Below are positions 1 to 10,002 of a DNA stretch of 64,000 nucleotides, in pieces. Under the pieces are notes generated by a model that was not told the origin of the DNA, ran no database searches, and worked only from the letters and a program-made list of their open reading frames with translations. This DNA comes from Breviolum minutum Mf 1.05b.01. Its lineage: Eukaryota; Sar; Dinophyceae; Suessiales; Symbiodiniaceae. Every line of letters begins with the position of its first letter. The stretch's first letter is position 1. The stretch lies in the NCBI GenBank assembly GCA_000507305.1, contig DF240102.1:124001-188000 (forward strand), given 5' to 3'. Both the position numbers and the translations under genes were made by a program.

Positions 1-825
1 TATGCGAGTTGCACACCATGCCTGATTCAAGAATTTCAGAGGAATTTCAGAGCATTCGGTTACTTTTGGACCGAGAAAAAGACTGTAGCAGGGCAGCAGG
101 CCATGTGTGAAGACGTGTCGTAGCCATGGTGTGGTCCGGGATTTCAGCAGGTTCAATAGTTTTTCTTTCAATGAACATTGGAGAAGCATAGTTTTAGACT
201 CTAGACCAGTTTCTTGGTGAATCAGCATGAAGCAGCTACTCATTTTAATGTGTTTGAGGGTGGTGAGTGCCATTTCTGACCTCAGAATGGCGTCTACTGT
301 AGGAAAACTTACAAGTGCGTTCCAGTTGTCCATCTCACAAGCCGCAGCCGGTGTGGAACACAAGAGGATACAAGAGACTGGATACCCTGACTTTTAGTTT
401 ATTTTAGCACTGCAATACAAGGCCGCCTTCTCATACTTAAGTCCAGTACTTTGGCATTAGTTTTATTCCTAAGGATGGTCAATATGTCTTGTAATTGTAG
501 GAACTTGACCTCCCATTGCATCCTGGATGAATAGCAGCTTGGGTTGCCTGAAGCAGGAAAGCACCCTCAACCCCCATAATTTTATTTACTGTAGTCAGAA
601 GGCTGGCAAACAAAAACATCATCGGGTCTTGAGGGTTTGGAACGGCTAGCGATACATCTATTGCAGCATGTACTACAGTGCCATAATCACATAGTAAAGG
701 TAAGTAGGTTTTGCTTCGTTAACAAAATGTTTCGATATTGTTTGTTTGCCACAGGTAGACTGTTTCCTGATGAGTGTTTCCATAATATGACTGCACTTAT
801 ATAGTCACTAGTCTAGATACATGGT
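1..825. other. No gene seen
   Basis: AT-rich sequence with frequent stops in all frames. No long frame, repeat pair or hairpin element of the kinds found further right was recognised. It is probably intron or intergenic sequence upstream of the first exon-like island. Confidence 0.4.
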
Positions 826-1107
826 TTGCAGATTTGTGTGCATATCACCTGCCACATGTGGATGAATGAGTACACTTTGGAATATTGCGAGGATATGGAA
901 CCAGCTGCCAGCGAAGACCTGGGAACCTTTCAGGATGGCTTTTGGGAGGCAGCATTGATTTGTCAACCTGTGGACATCAAAAGGGTGGCCCCGTTCCTTG
1001 TCTCAACCCATTTGATCCAGGCCATTTTGGAAGATCCCCGACCAGGCTTTGATGAAGCTCTATTTGTGGAGGAGACTGGCGGTTTCAGAGCGGAATCGAG
1101 ATGCTAG
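826..1107 (+). CDS. Exon-like ORF, unknown protein (93 aa)
   Basis: An open frame of 93 codons ending in TAG. From about residue 20 the composition is that of a soluble protein, with segments such as EPAASEDLGTFQDGFWEAAL and IQAILEDPRPGFDEALFVEE, acidic and with good third-position GC. The first residues (HITCHMWMNEY) look like intron read-through, so the true exon may start near 880. No family is recognised. Frame 2 over the same stretch is also open for about 50 codons, which lowers certainty. Confidence 0.45.
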   Translation: MQICVHITCHMWMNEYTLEYCEDMEPAASEDLGTFQDGFWEAALICQPVDIKRVAPFLVSTHLIQAILEDPRPGFDEALFVEETGGFRAESRC

Positions 1108-1231
1108 TAACTAGTATGCCAGTCATACGCCACATGAAACTGCATATTAATTCCCATGCTTGAAGTGAACACCAATTTGGGCTGCCTCAGCTTTTGTTTG
1201 CCATCCGATTTAGTGAATTTTGTGGTTCAAG

Positions 1232-1399
1232 CATTTTCTCCTGCATGTGAGCAATCCACAGGACGTCCTGGTTGCCATGACAGTTCACAGCCAAAGCACG
1301 TTCTCTTTGAGGGCTTTCAATACTTTGAGTCGAGATGGTTTCCATCCGCATCCTCAGCCCCCTAGCTTGAAGTTTGCAATTCAGACGATTTTACGCTGA
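1232..1399 (+). CDS. Exon-like island, unknown
   Basis: Frame 2 is open from an AG at 1230-1231 (TTCAAG|CAT) to a TGA at 1397. It reads as protein-like sequence (LLHVSNPQDVLVAMTVHSQS then FNTLSRDGFHPHPQPP). A possible GT donor lies at 1372. A competing frame gives a 69-codon ORF at 1156-1365 that is Cys/Ser-rich and less convincing. Confidence 0.35.
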   Translation, partial: HFLLHVSNPQDVLVAMTVHSQSTFSLRAFNTLSRDGFHPHPQPPSLKFAIQTILR

Positions 1400-1457
1400 G
1401 CTCAGCAATCGGTATAAATAGTCATTACAATCAAAGACTGGGCATAAAATGCATTAA

Positions 1458-1592
1458 AATCTTCATGCGGGACAAGATGCACTGAAGCCAAGGTCCAATG
1501 CGCCGCTCATCAACAAGGAGTTCATGCCGGGATTTCAGTTGATCCGTCAACACCTTGGCCGCCGCACACGTGACTGGGACTCGCACTGTTAA
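1458..1592 (+). CDS. Exon-like island, unknown
   Basis: Frame 0 is open between TAA at 1455 and TAA at 1590. It holds a convincing stretch (LKPRSNAPLINKEFMPGFQL, then IRQHLGRRTRDWDSHC). GTGACT at 1570 could be a donor. The complementary strand also has a 100-codon ATG ORF (1431-1733). I prefer the + strand because neighbouring islands are on it, but the call is not certain. Confidence 0.4.
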   Translation, partial: NLHAGQDALKPRSNAPLINKEFMPGFQLIRQHLGRRTRDWDSHC

Positions 1593-2244
1593 GAAGGTGC
1601 AATAAGCGTAGTGGTTTGTGATTGCTTTTGTAGGTCGGAGCTCAGAATCTTGCAAAATCTTCATAGGTTTGCTGCCTGCCCAATTCCGAAAGCAGAACAC
1701 AGGACACAATGTGTCGCACCATTTCAGTCCCATTCATGAATAACTATTTATGATCTAATAATATAATATGTGTATCAGTTGGCCTCGCTAGATTTGTTCC
1801 AGCTAATGGACAACACTGACTGCTGTGTCTGTGTATTGCAGCCATGTATCCTGTGTGTACGGTCTACCTACTATGGATTCAAATCTTCACAGTAGTTCAC
1901 TTTGGACTTGTAGAGTATTTTGAGACTGAGCTGTGATTGTTAAATTGCATTTTGTTCGATTGGACCAGGCTACCTGCGCTTGGCATTTCGTGGACATGTC
2001 ACTTGGATGGTTTTGTTTCTTGAGGACAGGCATCACGCAATTCAGACGACCTTCCACACCGTGGTCAAATTTTCAACTCAGAACTTGGATCTGAAATTAG
2101 GATGCGGAAGGGGAAGTAAAGGCCAGAGATGGCAGAATCTGTGCAGCACCAGCACGGTAATATGGCTTTTTGATGTTTTGTGATTGAATTGGCCTTGACC
2201 AATGCAGGATCTACTATAGGTTGCAGTGCTTGCTGCGTCAGTGA

Positions 2245-2355
2245 CAGATACTGCCGCTACCTCAGGCGACACTTCATGGAGTAGAAGCCTTTTGTATCGA
2301 ACTTCTCCCACCACATGGACCGATGCCACAGACCCTTCGCACGGTGGCCTCTTGA
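2245..2355 (+). CDS. Exon-like island, unknown
   Basis: Frame 1 between TGA 2242 and TGA 2353 reads ILPLPQATLHGVEAFCIELL followed by PPHGPMPQTLRTVAS. A Ser/Thr-rich 114-codon ORF in another frame (2226-2570) covers it. The shorter frame has the better amino-acid balance. Confidence 0.33.
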   Translation, partial: QILPLPQATLHGVEAFCIELLPPHGPMPQTLRTVAS

Positions 2356-2505
2356 TTCCAACTTTGGCTTGCTTCTGTTTCATGTCTTCTGACCCTGTTC
2401 CCTCCTCACCTGAAATGGATGCAAACGGCATAACACTATGCATCAATAGCCTGTATTCCAATGTCATGATGTGCGATGTATGTTGCCGAGAGTGCTACCA
2501 TGTGA

Positions 2506-2658
2506 TGCCGGCCGACATTCAGACTTTCCTGCTTCCATGTTGTATGCGATCACGGCAAACATGTCAATGATGTAAAGGCCAAAGTCTTCGAAGCGGAGCC
2601 AGCGGTTGCTATCAAGCAAGATGAGAAATACCAGACACGCGGCTGCAGGGTGTCATGA
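2506..2658 (+). CDS. Exon-like island, unknown
   Basis: Frame 1 is open from 2506 to a TGA at 2656. It contains FHVVCDHGKHVNDVKAKVFE and AEPAVAIKQDEKYQTRGC, charged and balanced, with clear coding character. CAGG|GTGTC at about 2650 offers a donor. It probably belongs to the same transcript as the islands on either side. Confidence 0.45.
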   Translation, partial: CRPTFRLSCFHVVCDHGKHVNDVKAKVFEAEPAVAIKQDEKYQTRGCRVS

Positions 2659-2730
2659 TTGCTTCAAATTTTCAAGGCAAAAAGTTGCGTTGGTATATAC
2701 TAGAGTTCTTCGAAATCAAAGAATGTTTTC

Positions 2731-2967
2731 TTGGCACATGTGACTTTTGTGTGGACCTCGCTAATGGGCCAGAGCTTAACCATGATGGATTCAAACGGGT
2801 TCAACACCCACTTGCAGTTGGCTCGTTTGGAGTCCAGGACCTTCACTTACTCCACCCTGTCGAATGATCTTGCCACCATCTCACTCCATTTGCGCTCTCG
2901 ACTGGACCTTGATCATGCAATTCGTCATGACCAAGACGCAATGTTTCTCGCATCAGGCTTTGATGAT
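2731..2967 (+). CDS. Exon-like island, unknown
   Basis: Frame 1 is open to a likely donor GATGATG|GTAAAT at 2968. Its second half (TYSTLSNDLATISLHLRSRL, DLDHAIRHDQDAMFLASGFD) is convincing. In the first half frame 0 is equally good (CVDLANGPELNHDGFKRVQH), so a small intron or a frameshift near 2830 is possible. Confidence 0.4.
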
Positions 2968-3649
2968 GGTAAATTAGCACAAGCCCTCTATTTACTCTAT
3001 TTGTCCAGAATTGTTTTCCTTGTGTTCCTCCATAAGATGATCTCCCTTGCAGATTGGTCTTTTGCATGTTGTTCACGAATCAGCGCGAAGGCAAAGAGGC
3101 AAATAGTTGCATCCCGTTGTGTCCACAAGAAGGGGATGTACTAAACATACTGGAACACATTGAGGCTGGCATGGTGTGGCTCCACTAGAGTTGAAGCCTT
3201 TCTGCTCTTCTTGGTTAGCATGATGAACCAGCATCTCAGCCAAAGCTGGCCCAATCAACGTCTGAATTTCACCATGGACTTCTTTGGAAGTGTTCCTGCG
3301 AACTGATCATGCATATGTTTTTGCAGTGCACACTGGTGCACATCTAGATATTATGATGTATTATGACTCATGATAGTTGTTTGTTGTACTTGCTGTACTT
3401 CACTGGTATGTGCTTTATTCACATTGATAATTGAAGTTAATTGTGAAATATGTTATGTTCATAAATTATGCTCATTACTGTAATTATTGTGACTGAAAGA
3501 CTTCGCAAGGGGGCACCCAAGACACATCTATACCTGGATTTCCATTTTTGCATCTCACCGTGAGGGCACATCTGGAAACACGTTGCATCCAAAGATAACA
3601 GTGGTATGCGAACTGTCGCAGTTCCCGTGAATTCCTTATGCTTGTTTGA

Positions 3650-3784
3650 CCAAGATGGTGCTTCGTGTCGCTGCATCGCCACGCCTTGTCCTCCGAGCTG
3701 AAGCTCCTTCCAGAGTTGCAGCTCTTAGTTGTGGAGGACGGAGCATGCACGGTAGCCGGATCAATACAACAGGATGAAATGTAA
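3650..3784 (+). CDS. Exon-like island, unknown
   Basis: Frame 2 is open from 3650 to TAA 3782 with WCFVSLHRHALSSELKLLPE and LQLLVVEDGACTVAGSIQQD. A 156-codon antisense ORF (3484-3954) covers it and I treat that as a shadow. Confidence 0.42.
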   Translation, partial: PRWCFVSLHRHALSSELKLLPELQLLVVEDGACTVAGSIQQDEM

Positions 3785-4763
3785 TTATGGATTTTAGGAT
3801 ATTTTAGGAAACAAATCTTAGCAGCTAAATATCGTTTGAATGAAAAGTAAGCACTTCGACCATCGAAAAGAACTTTGAAGATCAAGCCCCCCCTGTCAGC
3901 TCCAATTTGTTCATGTCCGTGAAAGTTGGATGAAGGCACAACAAAAAGTTCCAATTTCCACTCGCTGCAGTCACAGTCAAACCGGTCAAACTTGTCAACT
4001 CGTGGACTTCAGATGGCTCTTCAACCTTCCCATGTTTGTTGTGAGGATGGCGCTGCTTCACCTGGAAAGCTCAATGAGGTGAAGGCGCAATACAACCGAT
4101 ACAACTTGTGATTTGCATGCACCTTCTCTCTCCCTGTTGAAATTTGGTCAAGAATAGGCAGGAGTCAGGAGATAGGAATATACGGGGAATACACATTCAT
4201 AATGTGCATATTGTAGAATATGCTAGAAATCAGCAGCCTGTGCCTGTGGCACTGGAGGGATTTATATAATTGCACCATTATACTGCCTCAAAATGTTCAG
4301 TTAAACTTTTTGCAACCAGGCCACGGGATGCCAAATCACAGAGTTTCGGCACCTCTTCGACATGTATTCGGGTGGAATAGTGACCTATGCCTATGACCTA
4401 TAACTTAAACTATATGATTGGGACAATTTTTGTGCGATTTACAACAGCAAAGCTTGTCGCGCCCAGTGCCTGGTTCTCCGGCTCGCAGATATTCAAGACC
4501 TTGCCAGGCGTGGCACATGATGGCTTTGGAAGGGTGAAGGTGACATTTTAAAGCTTGAAATCTCTTCACATAGCCCAACTGCAATCAAAATTTGAGAATA
4601 TTTTTTTTGACTTGTCAACATGATTGAAATATATATATATATATATTGCCAAATCCATGCAAATCCACATTAGACCTGGGGATCGGATGGTGAGATTTGC
4701 GTAGCATTGTGCAATTTGTCTTGCACTTTGTGCCATTGAAACTCTAGGCAAAGTGCGACCTCC
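3785..4763. other. Mostly non-coding; one doubtful island at 3960-4080
   Basis: Around 3960-4080 two + frames are open and each is moderately protein-like, so no frame can be chosen. The remainder is AT-rich, includes an (AT)n run at 4630-4647, and shows no hairpin elements. Confidence 0.35.
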
Positions 4764-4892
4764 ATGCCTGAGCCACCTGCAGCCCAACCGCATCGCTTGG
4801 GGAATTTGTCGCCTGGTGTTATTGAGAGGATAGATTCTTTCATGACTCTTCCGACACTCAATGCTCCACTGCTCCACCGAACGTTCACATAG
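4764..4892 (+). CDS. Short ATG ORF/exon, unknown
   Basis: 42 codons from ATG to TAG reading MPEPPAAQPHRLGNLSPGVI then ERIDSFMTLPTLNAPLLHRT. The spacing LSPGVIERIDSFMTLPTLNA faintly resembles an F-box helix pair, but not enough to name it. The frame is also open upstream, so the ATG may be internal to an exon. Confidence 0.42.
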   Translation: MPEPPAAQPHRLGNLSPGVIERIDSFMTLPTLNAPLLHRTFT

Positions 4893-4900
4893 TTCATGAT

Positions 4901-5098
4901 TTGTTCGGGTTTGTTCAGTTTATTTTGCTGGAAGTGTTTTTTGGCAAGCAAAAGGGATCAAAAGTAGAGGCAGGCCCTCAACATATATTTCACCAGACCG
5001 AAAAGGTGAAAACAGAAGCAGCATCGTTAAACCCAACGAGCTTCGTGAAACGTTCACAGTCAGCAAGTGTCAGTAAGTTATTTCTTCGCACATTTTGA
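4901..5098 (+). CDS. Exon-like ORF, unknown
   Basis: A 65-codon frame whose central part (KQKGSKVEAGPQHIFHQTEK, VKTEAASLNPTSFVKRSQSA) is Lys/Ser-rich. GTGTCAGTAAGT at about 5067-5078 contains donor-like sites, so the exon may end there. Confidence 0.35.
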   Translation: MFGFVQFILLEVFFGKQKGSKVEAGPQHIFHQTEKVKTEAASLNPTSFVKRSQSASVSKLFLRTF

Positions 5099-5177
5099 AA
5101 CCGGCCTGTAAGCTTATTTCGTGTCCTGTTAGATTTTACAAGGCAGTGAAGAAGTGCAGGGACAATAGGGACACCGT

Positions 5178-5429
5178 ATGACATTGTCACATGTTTCACG
5201 CTCTTTGCTTGGGTCCCTTCATGGGACACTCCCATTTGGGTCGTGCTTCTCAGGATTTCCACATCTGGCACCACTGGAAGTCCTAAAGCAGTGCGACGTG
5301 GCATGCCAGCGGTTCAATGCATTTCACCTTTATAACTTTATAAGAATACTTCTTCAAGCCGCCTCTATTCGTAGACTATGGACTATGACTAATGATGACT
5401 ATTGTGTGGCAATGTTCATGCCAAAATGA
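5178..5429 (+). CDS. Exon-like ORF, unknown
   Basis: An 83-codon ORF. The segment at about 5265-5345 (LEVLKQCDVACQRFNAFHLY) is protein-like, while the ends look like intron read-through. An antisense ORF (4990-5304) competes. Confidence 0.28.
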   Translation: MTLSHVSRSLLGSLHGTLPFGSCFSGFPHLAPLEVLKQCDVACQRFNAFHLYNFIRILLQAASIRRLWTMTNDDYCVAMFMPK

Positions 5430-5731
5430 GCCGTACAGAACTTGAACGAATGAATGTAAAGCTCGCAGAAAGATTGAGGGGGTATGGTCATGATTCATGA
5501 CCACACACCGTCGCTGCGGGTATTCCTCATCATCATACACGAATCAGGCTAAGGTTTGCTGGTTGGGCGATGTTCCAAGGGCATGAAAGCAAGCACTTGG
5601 CGTGTCAGGTAGTCATGAAGAGCTCTATGCTTTTCTGTGGCTTTACGCGAAGTCGGCAACTCCAGATAGCACTTTGACTTCAATTAGCAAGCGGTAAGCG
5701 GACATGGGGAGCGGGCAGTCCCTGTAATTAA

Positions 5732-5908
5732 GTGCTTGTTGAGCAGCCACTGTACAGGCTTTTTGCTGGCAAGTTGATCGGTTTCTTAAATTTGCAGCTC
5801 TTTGCAACACTGAGTGTTCTGACAGCGTTCAGGCCCATGCCATTTGGCGTACCAACCGTATTCGCATATGAACGACACTTGCCTGATTTAGAGGTTGCTT
5901 GTGCTTGA
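5732..5908 (+). CDS. Exon-like island with hydrophobic segment
   Basis: Frame 2 is open for 58 codons between TAA 5729 and TGA 5906. A hydrophobic, possibly membrane-spanning stretch (LIGFLNLQLFATLSVLTAF) is followed by RPMPFGVPTVFAYERHLPDL. An in-frame TTTGCAG at 5791-5797 could be an acceptor, and GAG|GTTGCT at 5894 a donor. No family is recognised. Confidence 0.5.
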   Translation: MLVEQPLYRLFAGKLIGFLNLQLFATLSVLTAFRPMPFGVPTVFAYERHLPDLEVACA

Positions 5909-6186
5909 TGAGCTAAATCTGCAATTCTCAACACTCAACATGTTGTGAATTGTTTTGATATGTTTTGATGTTTTCCCTTGTTTGACGTCTTTTTGTGTCA
6001 TTTCTGTGGCGCAAGAGTGCGGAGAATTGCGGAGAGATGTGTGAAAACAAATGTTGGGTGCGGACAAGTGGACAACTGACAAGTTTGTGTGTTTTTCTGG
6101 TATTAACGCCAAGGAACAGCTTGGCACTGCAGTAGCTTTTCTTCAAGGAAGTTGCATAGCGTGACATGGTGGCACTCAAGACCTGA

Positions 6187-6282
6187 GATTCCGCGCCCAT
6201 TACCCTGCAGGGTATCCCGAAATGGTACGGACAAGCTCGTGAGCCAATTTTCAGGGAACCAAGCACTTCAATTGAAAGATAG
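6187..6282 (+). CDS. Exon-like island, unknown
   Basis: Frame 1 after a TGA at 6184 reads DSAPITLQGIPKWYGQAREP, then IFREPSTSIER and TAG 6280. The same frame before the TGA (DMVALKT) also looks coding. CTGCAG|GG at about 6210 is an alternative acceptor. Confidence 0.38.
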   Translation, partial: DSAPITLQGIPKWYGQAREPIFREPSTSIER

Positions 6283-6399
6283 ATCAGCGCAGACATGATG
6301 GAAAATGGCACTTTGAAGCCTCACGAACCAACAAACTTTGACACGCCTGTAGATATTTATGATATACACACATCACACTACGCACTACATTAACTCATC

Positions 6400-6960
6400 A
6401 TATATATATATACATTGTGAAAAAAATCCGCCCCCACCGGTTTCCTCTACAAAATCTTGACCGTTAACGGCTCAAATACTCACCCATTTTGTAGATCTAC
6501 GATAATCCAAAGATTTGCGTTGGGATGTTTACCATTTTGTAGTTTGTAGTGAAGTCTTTTTTAGGCATCTTCAAAGAGTGGCTTATGGTTTTGTAGGGTG
6601 GTTTCAAATCTTGTTTGAGAAAGTTGCCCCAAGTATTGTCAAGTACCAAATGCCCTTTGTAGTGATACAGCTTGCTATGTTTATATTCTAAAATATTGTT
6701 TATCATTTTGTAGATGGTATGTTGTTCCATGTTTTGCATTATGTAGAGACTGTGTATGGGGGTAATGTCCCCCGTGTTTCTGAAAATGTAGAGAGTGCTG
6801 AAATCCTGGATTGCTGGTTTGATCATTTTGAAGGATGGATGGTTCAGTATTGAAAAAATAAATGTTATAGCAATGAATTTGTATTTATGGTTTATGTATG
6901 TTTTTTTTGAAATTGAACTTAATACTACAGTCACGCACTTGTATATAGATATAAATTCCA
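6400..6960. other. AT-rich intronic stretch with recurring TTTTGTAG
   Basis: The octamer TTTTGTAG or a near match recurs at about 6487, 6535, 6589, 6655, 6707, 6740 and 6785. A 156-codon antisense ORF here is low-complexity Ile/Lys/Tyr-rich and is not taken as a gene. Confidence 0.4.
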
Positions 6961-6977
6961 GGATCAATCCATTCCAG

Positions 6978-7098
6978 ATTGAAGAGCTGCGTGGCTGCCC
7001 TGCCTTCGAGGTTCTCTAGCCCGGAAACTGCACATGCAGATGCCAAGGCCATTGGGCCAACCGCAATCCAAGGAGAGGCACCTAGAGAGCCGTTGTAA
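6978..7098 (+). CDS. Exon-like island, unknown
   Basis: It starts after an acceptor-like CCATTCCAG (AG 6976-6977). Frame 1 reads RLKSCVAALPSRFSSPETAH then ADAKAIGPTAIQGEAPREPL and stops at TAA 7096. GC3 is high, unlike the flanks. Confidence 0.45.
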
Positions 7099-7504
7099 GA
7101 AGTGGTCGGAGCACCTTTCTCCAACTCTCAAATGTTGGCGTTTTCACTAAAATATGCTAAGACCTAAGACCCAGCTATCAACAACTTTTTAATAGTCAAC
7201 TTTAAAGATTTACTTCGGAAGTTTAGAGGCTTAGACCTTCCAGGTAAACACTTCCTTCATGCAGAGAACTACCCATCGTTCAATTGTAAGATAAAAGTGA
7301 GCCTGATGCATGAGAGCATAGTTCAAAATCTATGATGTTTTTTGAATGATATGACAGTGCTTGTTTGACATTACGGTTATATGAATTTGGAATCACGGTA
7401 TGGAATCATACTACAAATCATGGAGGGTTTTGGTGGGTAGAATGCTTCCCTATAGTATTTCAATAGAAGTCGTGGAAAGTCTTGTGGTCTCTCCATCCTT
7501 CTAG

Positions 7505-7686
7505 CCAAGACTACCGGCAAGGAGTTCCCAGATTCTACGAGCCTTTGCTGAACGCTCCGGCCCTAAAGCTCCGAAGACTTTTCCTTTTATTAGTAGCCAT
7601 GCACAGCCCAGTTGAGGCTTACGAGACTAAAGAGATGACCTTGGAGGACTGTGAACCACGATGTGTGTGGGTGGAGGATTCAGGGT
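7505..7686 (+). CDS. Exon-like island with good donor, unknown
   Basis: Frame 0 reads QDYRQGVPRFYEPLLNAPAL, KLRRLFLLLVAMHSPVEAYE and TKEMTLEDCEPRCVWVEDSG. The preceding CTTCTAG (7499-7505) is acceptor-like and GTGAGT at 7687 matches a strong 5' splice site. The open frame runs 7482-7772, but outside these limits it loses coding character. Confidence 0.5.
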
Positions 7687-8154
7687 GTGAGTTAGTAAAT
7701 CTCTGCATTTTTTCTCAAATGCTTTGCTCCAAACAGGTTCATCCAACTCTTTGGGGCCCAGGCATTGATTAGTTGATTGAATTCATTCCACCAAAGAGCC
7801 ATCCAACGGAAGTGACTTCATCAACATCAGTCACCATGCCCTGGTGCAAGTACTCGTATGTTTTTTGGAAGGTAACCCGAAGTCGTTTTCAGTTGTTTTC
7901 AGAGCCTCAGGAGCTACGTGGAAGTTTGGGCAGCAGGGTCCAACGAGTAGCAGTTGGCTCTGCACCAGTCTCTGCCAGGCATCGAGAGGGTAGGGATTGT
8001 AGGGTCCCGACACACCAACATCTTCATTCATAATGCTCTCGCTGCCCACGTGTCCACGTCACAGGGTCACAGGGCTTGCAACTAGTAGCAGGCGTTGATG
8101 ATCAATTGAAAGAACGCTTGTATTGGCTGTTGATCGGATCCTTAGCACACACAC

Positions 8155-8373
8155 TTGGACCACAAAGACAGCGACCGTCATCTTTGTTCAAGATCTACAG
8201 CGCCGCGTGTGTTGAGGCTGTTGGAGTTTCTGAAAAAGTGCTTTGAATCAGAGAGCTGCAGTCCCTCGCCTTGGTTTTGCGAACCGAAAGCAAACCCAGA
8301 TTGCCGCATACGGTGGTCCGGTTGCATCCTTGAATCCTTGAGCTACATGCATTGGCTATATTTACTACTATAA
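8155..8373 (+). CDS. Exon-like ORF, frame uncertain
   Basis: Two + frames are plausible. The long one reads APRVLRLLEFLKKCFESESC. A shorter one reads QRPSSLFKIYSAACVEAVGV and ends at TGA near 8247. An exon is likely here, but the frame cannot be settled by eye. Confidence 0.33.
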   Translation: MDHKDSDRHLCSRSTAPRVLRLLEFLKKCFESESCSPSPWFCEPKANPDCRIRWSGCILESLSYMHWLYLLL

Positions 8374-8497
8374 CCGCTATAATTGTAACCACGATGTTGT
8401 ATCTGATGTAACTTCTTATGATTACTTAATATCACTTGATTCGCTTCTGCAGACCGTCCGCAGGCCCACATGTTTTGGTTGGCCATGTAGGTATATA

Positions 8498-8689
8498 GTG
8501 CAGTGCCTCACGAGTTTGTCAATTCGGTATCCTGCTGCAGTCAAATCCAACGATAATCATAATTGTGACCCGGACGTGTTTGATGGATCCAAGCTTGGGG
8601 ATTCAGGGAGACAAGACATGTGGGGTTGCACAAGTCCAGCACAGCTGTGTAATTTCGAAGTGAGTGAGATCAGTGGCCAGCAACTGTGA
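8498..8689 (+). CDS. Exon-like ORF, unknown
   Basis: A 63-codon ORF with Asp/Asn-rich soluble composition (SNDNHNCDPDVFDGSKLGDS, GRQDMWGCTSPAQLCNFEVS) ending in TGA. No family is recognised. Confidence 0.33.
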   Translation: MQCLTSLSIRYPAAVKSNDNHNCDPDVFDGSKLGDSGRQDMWGCTSPAQLCNFEVSEISGQQL

Positions 8690-8699
8690 TTGAGGTGTG

Positions 8700-9455
8700 A
8701 CGAATGGTCCCTTGCTCGCAACTGATTTATTGCGATTGGATCCCATGGTCATTCCTCCCGATTTCTTGTTTAATTCCAATTCCAATACTATAATCACAGT
8801 TCTCTCTTTTTTTTGCATGATTCGATTTATGATAAGACATAATGACAATGATTTGTTAGTCAAGTATTTGCAATTCGACATCCTTTTGTTTGCGATGTTC
8901 TGCGCTGTGCCCAAGCCTATAGACTATGAGAATGATGTTGGTTGTTGCATCAAGTGCAGGTTACGGTGCAACTGAAGTGGGCCCCATAGCGCACAATGGG
9001 TGCGTGAATCCCAATGTTGAGGTAGGTGCTGACTGTATGATGTGGACCTGCACGCATGTTTGTGTTGCAAGTGATACTGTACCGGGTTGCCTTTGGAGGT
9101 GAGGATTGTGCCATGTGTCGAGCTGGGCCATGATGAAGGAGTGGGTTACAATCAAAACCCGGTACACGTATTATATGAAGAGGCATGACCTATCAGGACG
9201 AAGCCTTATGCTTTTGACTTGACCCATTCTGTGTTTATTCAGAGTGCCAGAGTGCCATAGAATGTCTCATTTGCACAAGGTGACTGGGTCGTGAGTGTTG
9301 TGCTGGTGAAGGGATAGGACACATGAGACAAGCGTCGTCAAGAACAGGAGGAAGCATTGGAGAGATCCGAGTCCGATGCAAGAACGAGCGAAGCTTGACT
9401 GCATTGCATGAATTTTCTGAACGTGTATAGAATCAACAGAAATGCAGGCATGGTA
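8700..9455. other. No gene seen; left flank of the retroelement
   Basis: Small open frames on both strands conflict and none has coding character. The retroelement repeat begins at 9456, where similarity to the downstream copies starts abruptly. No obvious target-site duplication with the right flank (15757 onward) was found. Confidence 0.4.
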
Positions 9456-10002
9456 TGAGGGTTTCTTGCCCCATTCTGTTGAATTTCTCATTTGTCCTGA
9501 TGCCAGGTTGAAACCTCAGGGACTTGGTAGCAGCGATTTGCAACGTGGTGTTTGGATATCTTTCGCACTTCGTGGTTTTCGTATGTCAATTCATTTGATG
9601 TTTCATGTGTTTGCAGCATTTTTGGTGGCTTCCTTTTGAAGCGCCTGTGCTGTGTTTGTTTATAAAATTAATACTTGTGGGCCATTGGGGCCATTTTTAT
9701 TTTGGCTTTTTGCCTCTTTGCTTCTCGTGTGTGTTTTCTGATAAGGGTCGTATCAGCCCAGAGTTTGAACCAGTTGCGCATTAAGAGCTGATGCCTGACG
9801 AGTATGATTGTTTATAATATTTGCGCCTGGGGATAGCTTTGACGAAACCCTCCAATACTCATACATGTTTTTTGGAGCTTTTGCACAGATGTTTTTTGTG
9901 CTTGCGCAACCCTAATGTCTAGGGTGTTTTGTGCCTATTCACTCTGCATTGCACTAATGTTTTGTGCTGCCGCAGTAATGTTTATTTATATTTTTTCATC
10001 AT
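9456..10002 (+). repeat. Left terminal repeat (pseudo-LTR copy 1)
   Basis: 547 bp. Bases 9456-9967 match 14631-15142 at a constant offset of 5175, with no difference noticed by eye. The stretch also aligns to 15228-15756 apart from an 18-bp net deletion there. It opens TGAGGGTTTCTTGCCC and ends near TTTTTTCATCAT at 10002. A small open frame inside it (9442-9639) recurs in the other copies and is not taken as a gene. In Penelope terms this is probably the 3' end of a truncated upstream tandem copy. Confidence 0.93.
9744..9851 (+). ncRNA. Hammerhead ribozyme, open stem III (copy 1)
   Basis: The parts are in order. Stem III strand AGGGT is at 9744-9748, and the cleavage triplet GTC predicts a cut after C9749. 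Stem I GTATCAGC (9750-9757) pairs over 8 bp (one wobble) with GCTGATGC (9787-9794). The core CTGACGAG (9795-9802) fits CUGANGA, and GAAA lies at 9844-9847. The closing strand ACCCT (9847-9851) pairs with 9744-9748. All joints are exact, with no spare base between core and stems. Stem II is weak: G9802-C9843 and T9803-A9842 pair, then a 38-nt loop follows with only scattered further pairing. The layout resembles the type III hammerheads of plant retrozymes rather than the minimal type I form known from animal Penelope elements. Activity is inferred. Confidence 0.78.

Noticed and set aside
3484-3954. 156-codon antisense ORF
   Set aside because: Contains AT-rich, Lys/Tyr/Ile-poor-quality stretches and overlaps a convincing + island at 3650-3784.
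6497-6967. 156-codon antisense ORF
   Set aside because: Low-complexity Ile/Lys/Tyr/Asn-rich translation of AT-rich DNA with recurring TTTTGTAG; no coding signature.
9442-9639. 65-69-codon ORF inside each terminal repeat
   Set aside because: Its open frame follows from repeat identity only. The copy at 15202 carries the 18-bp net deletion, and no start context or domain supports it.
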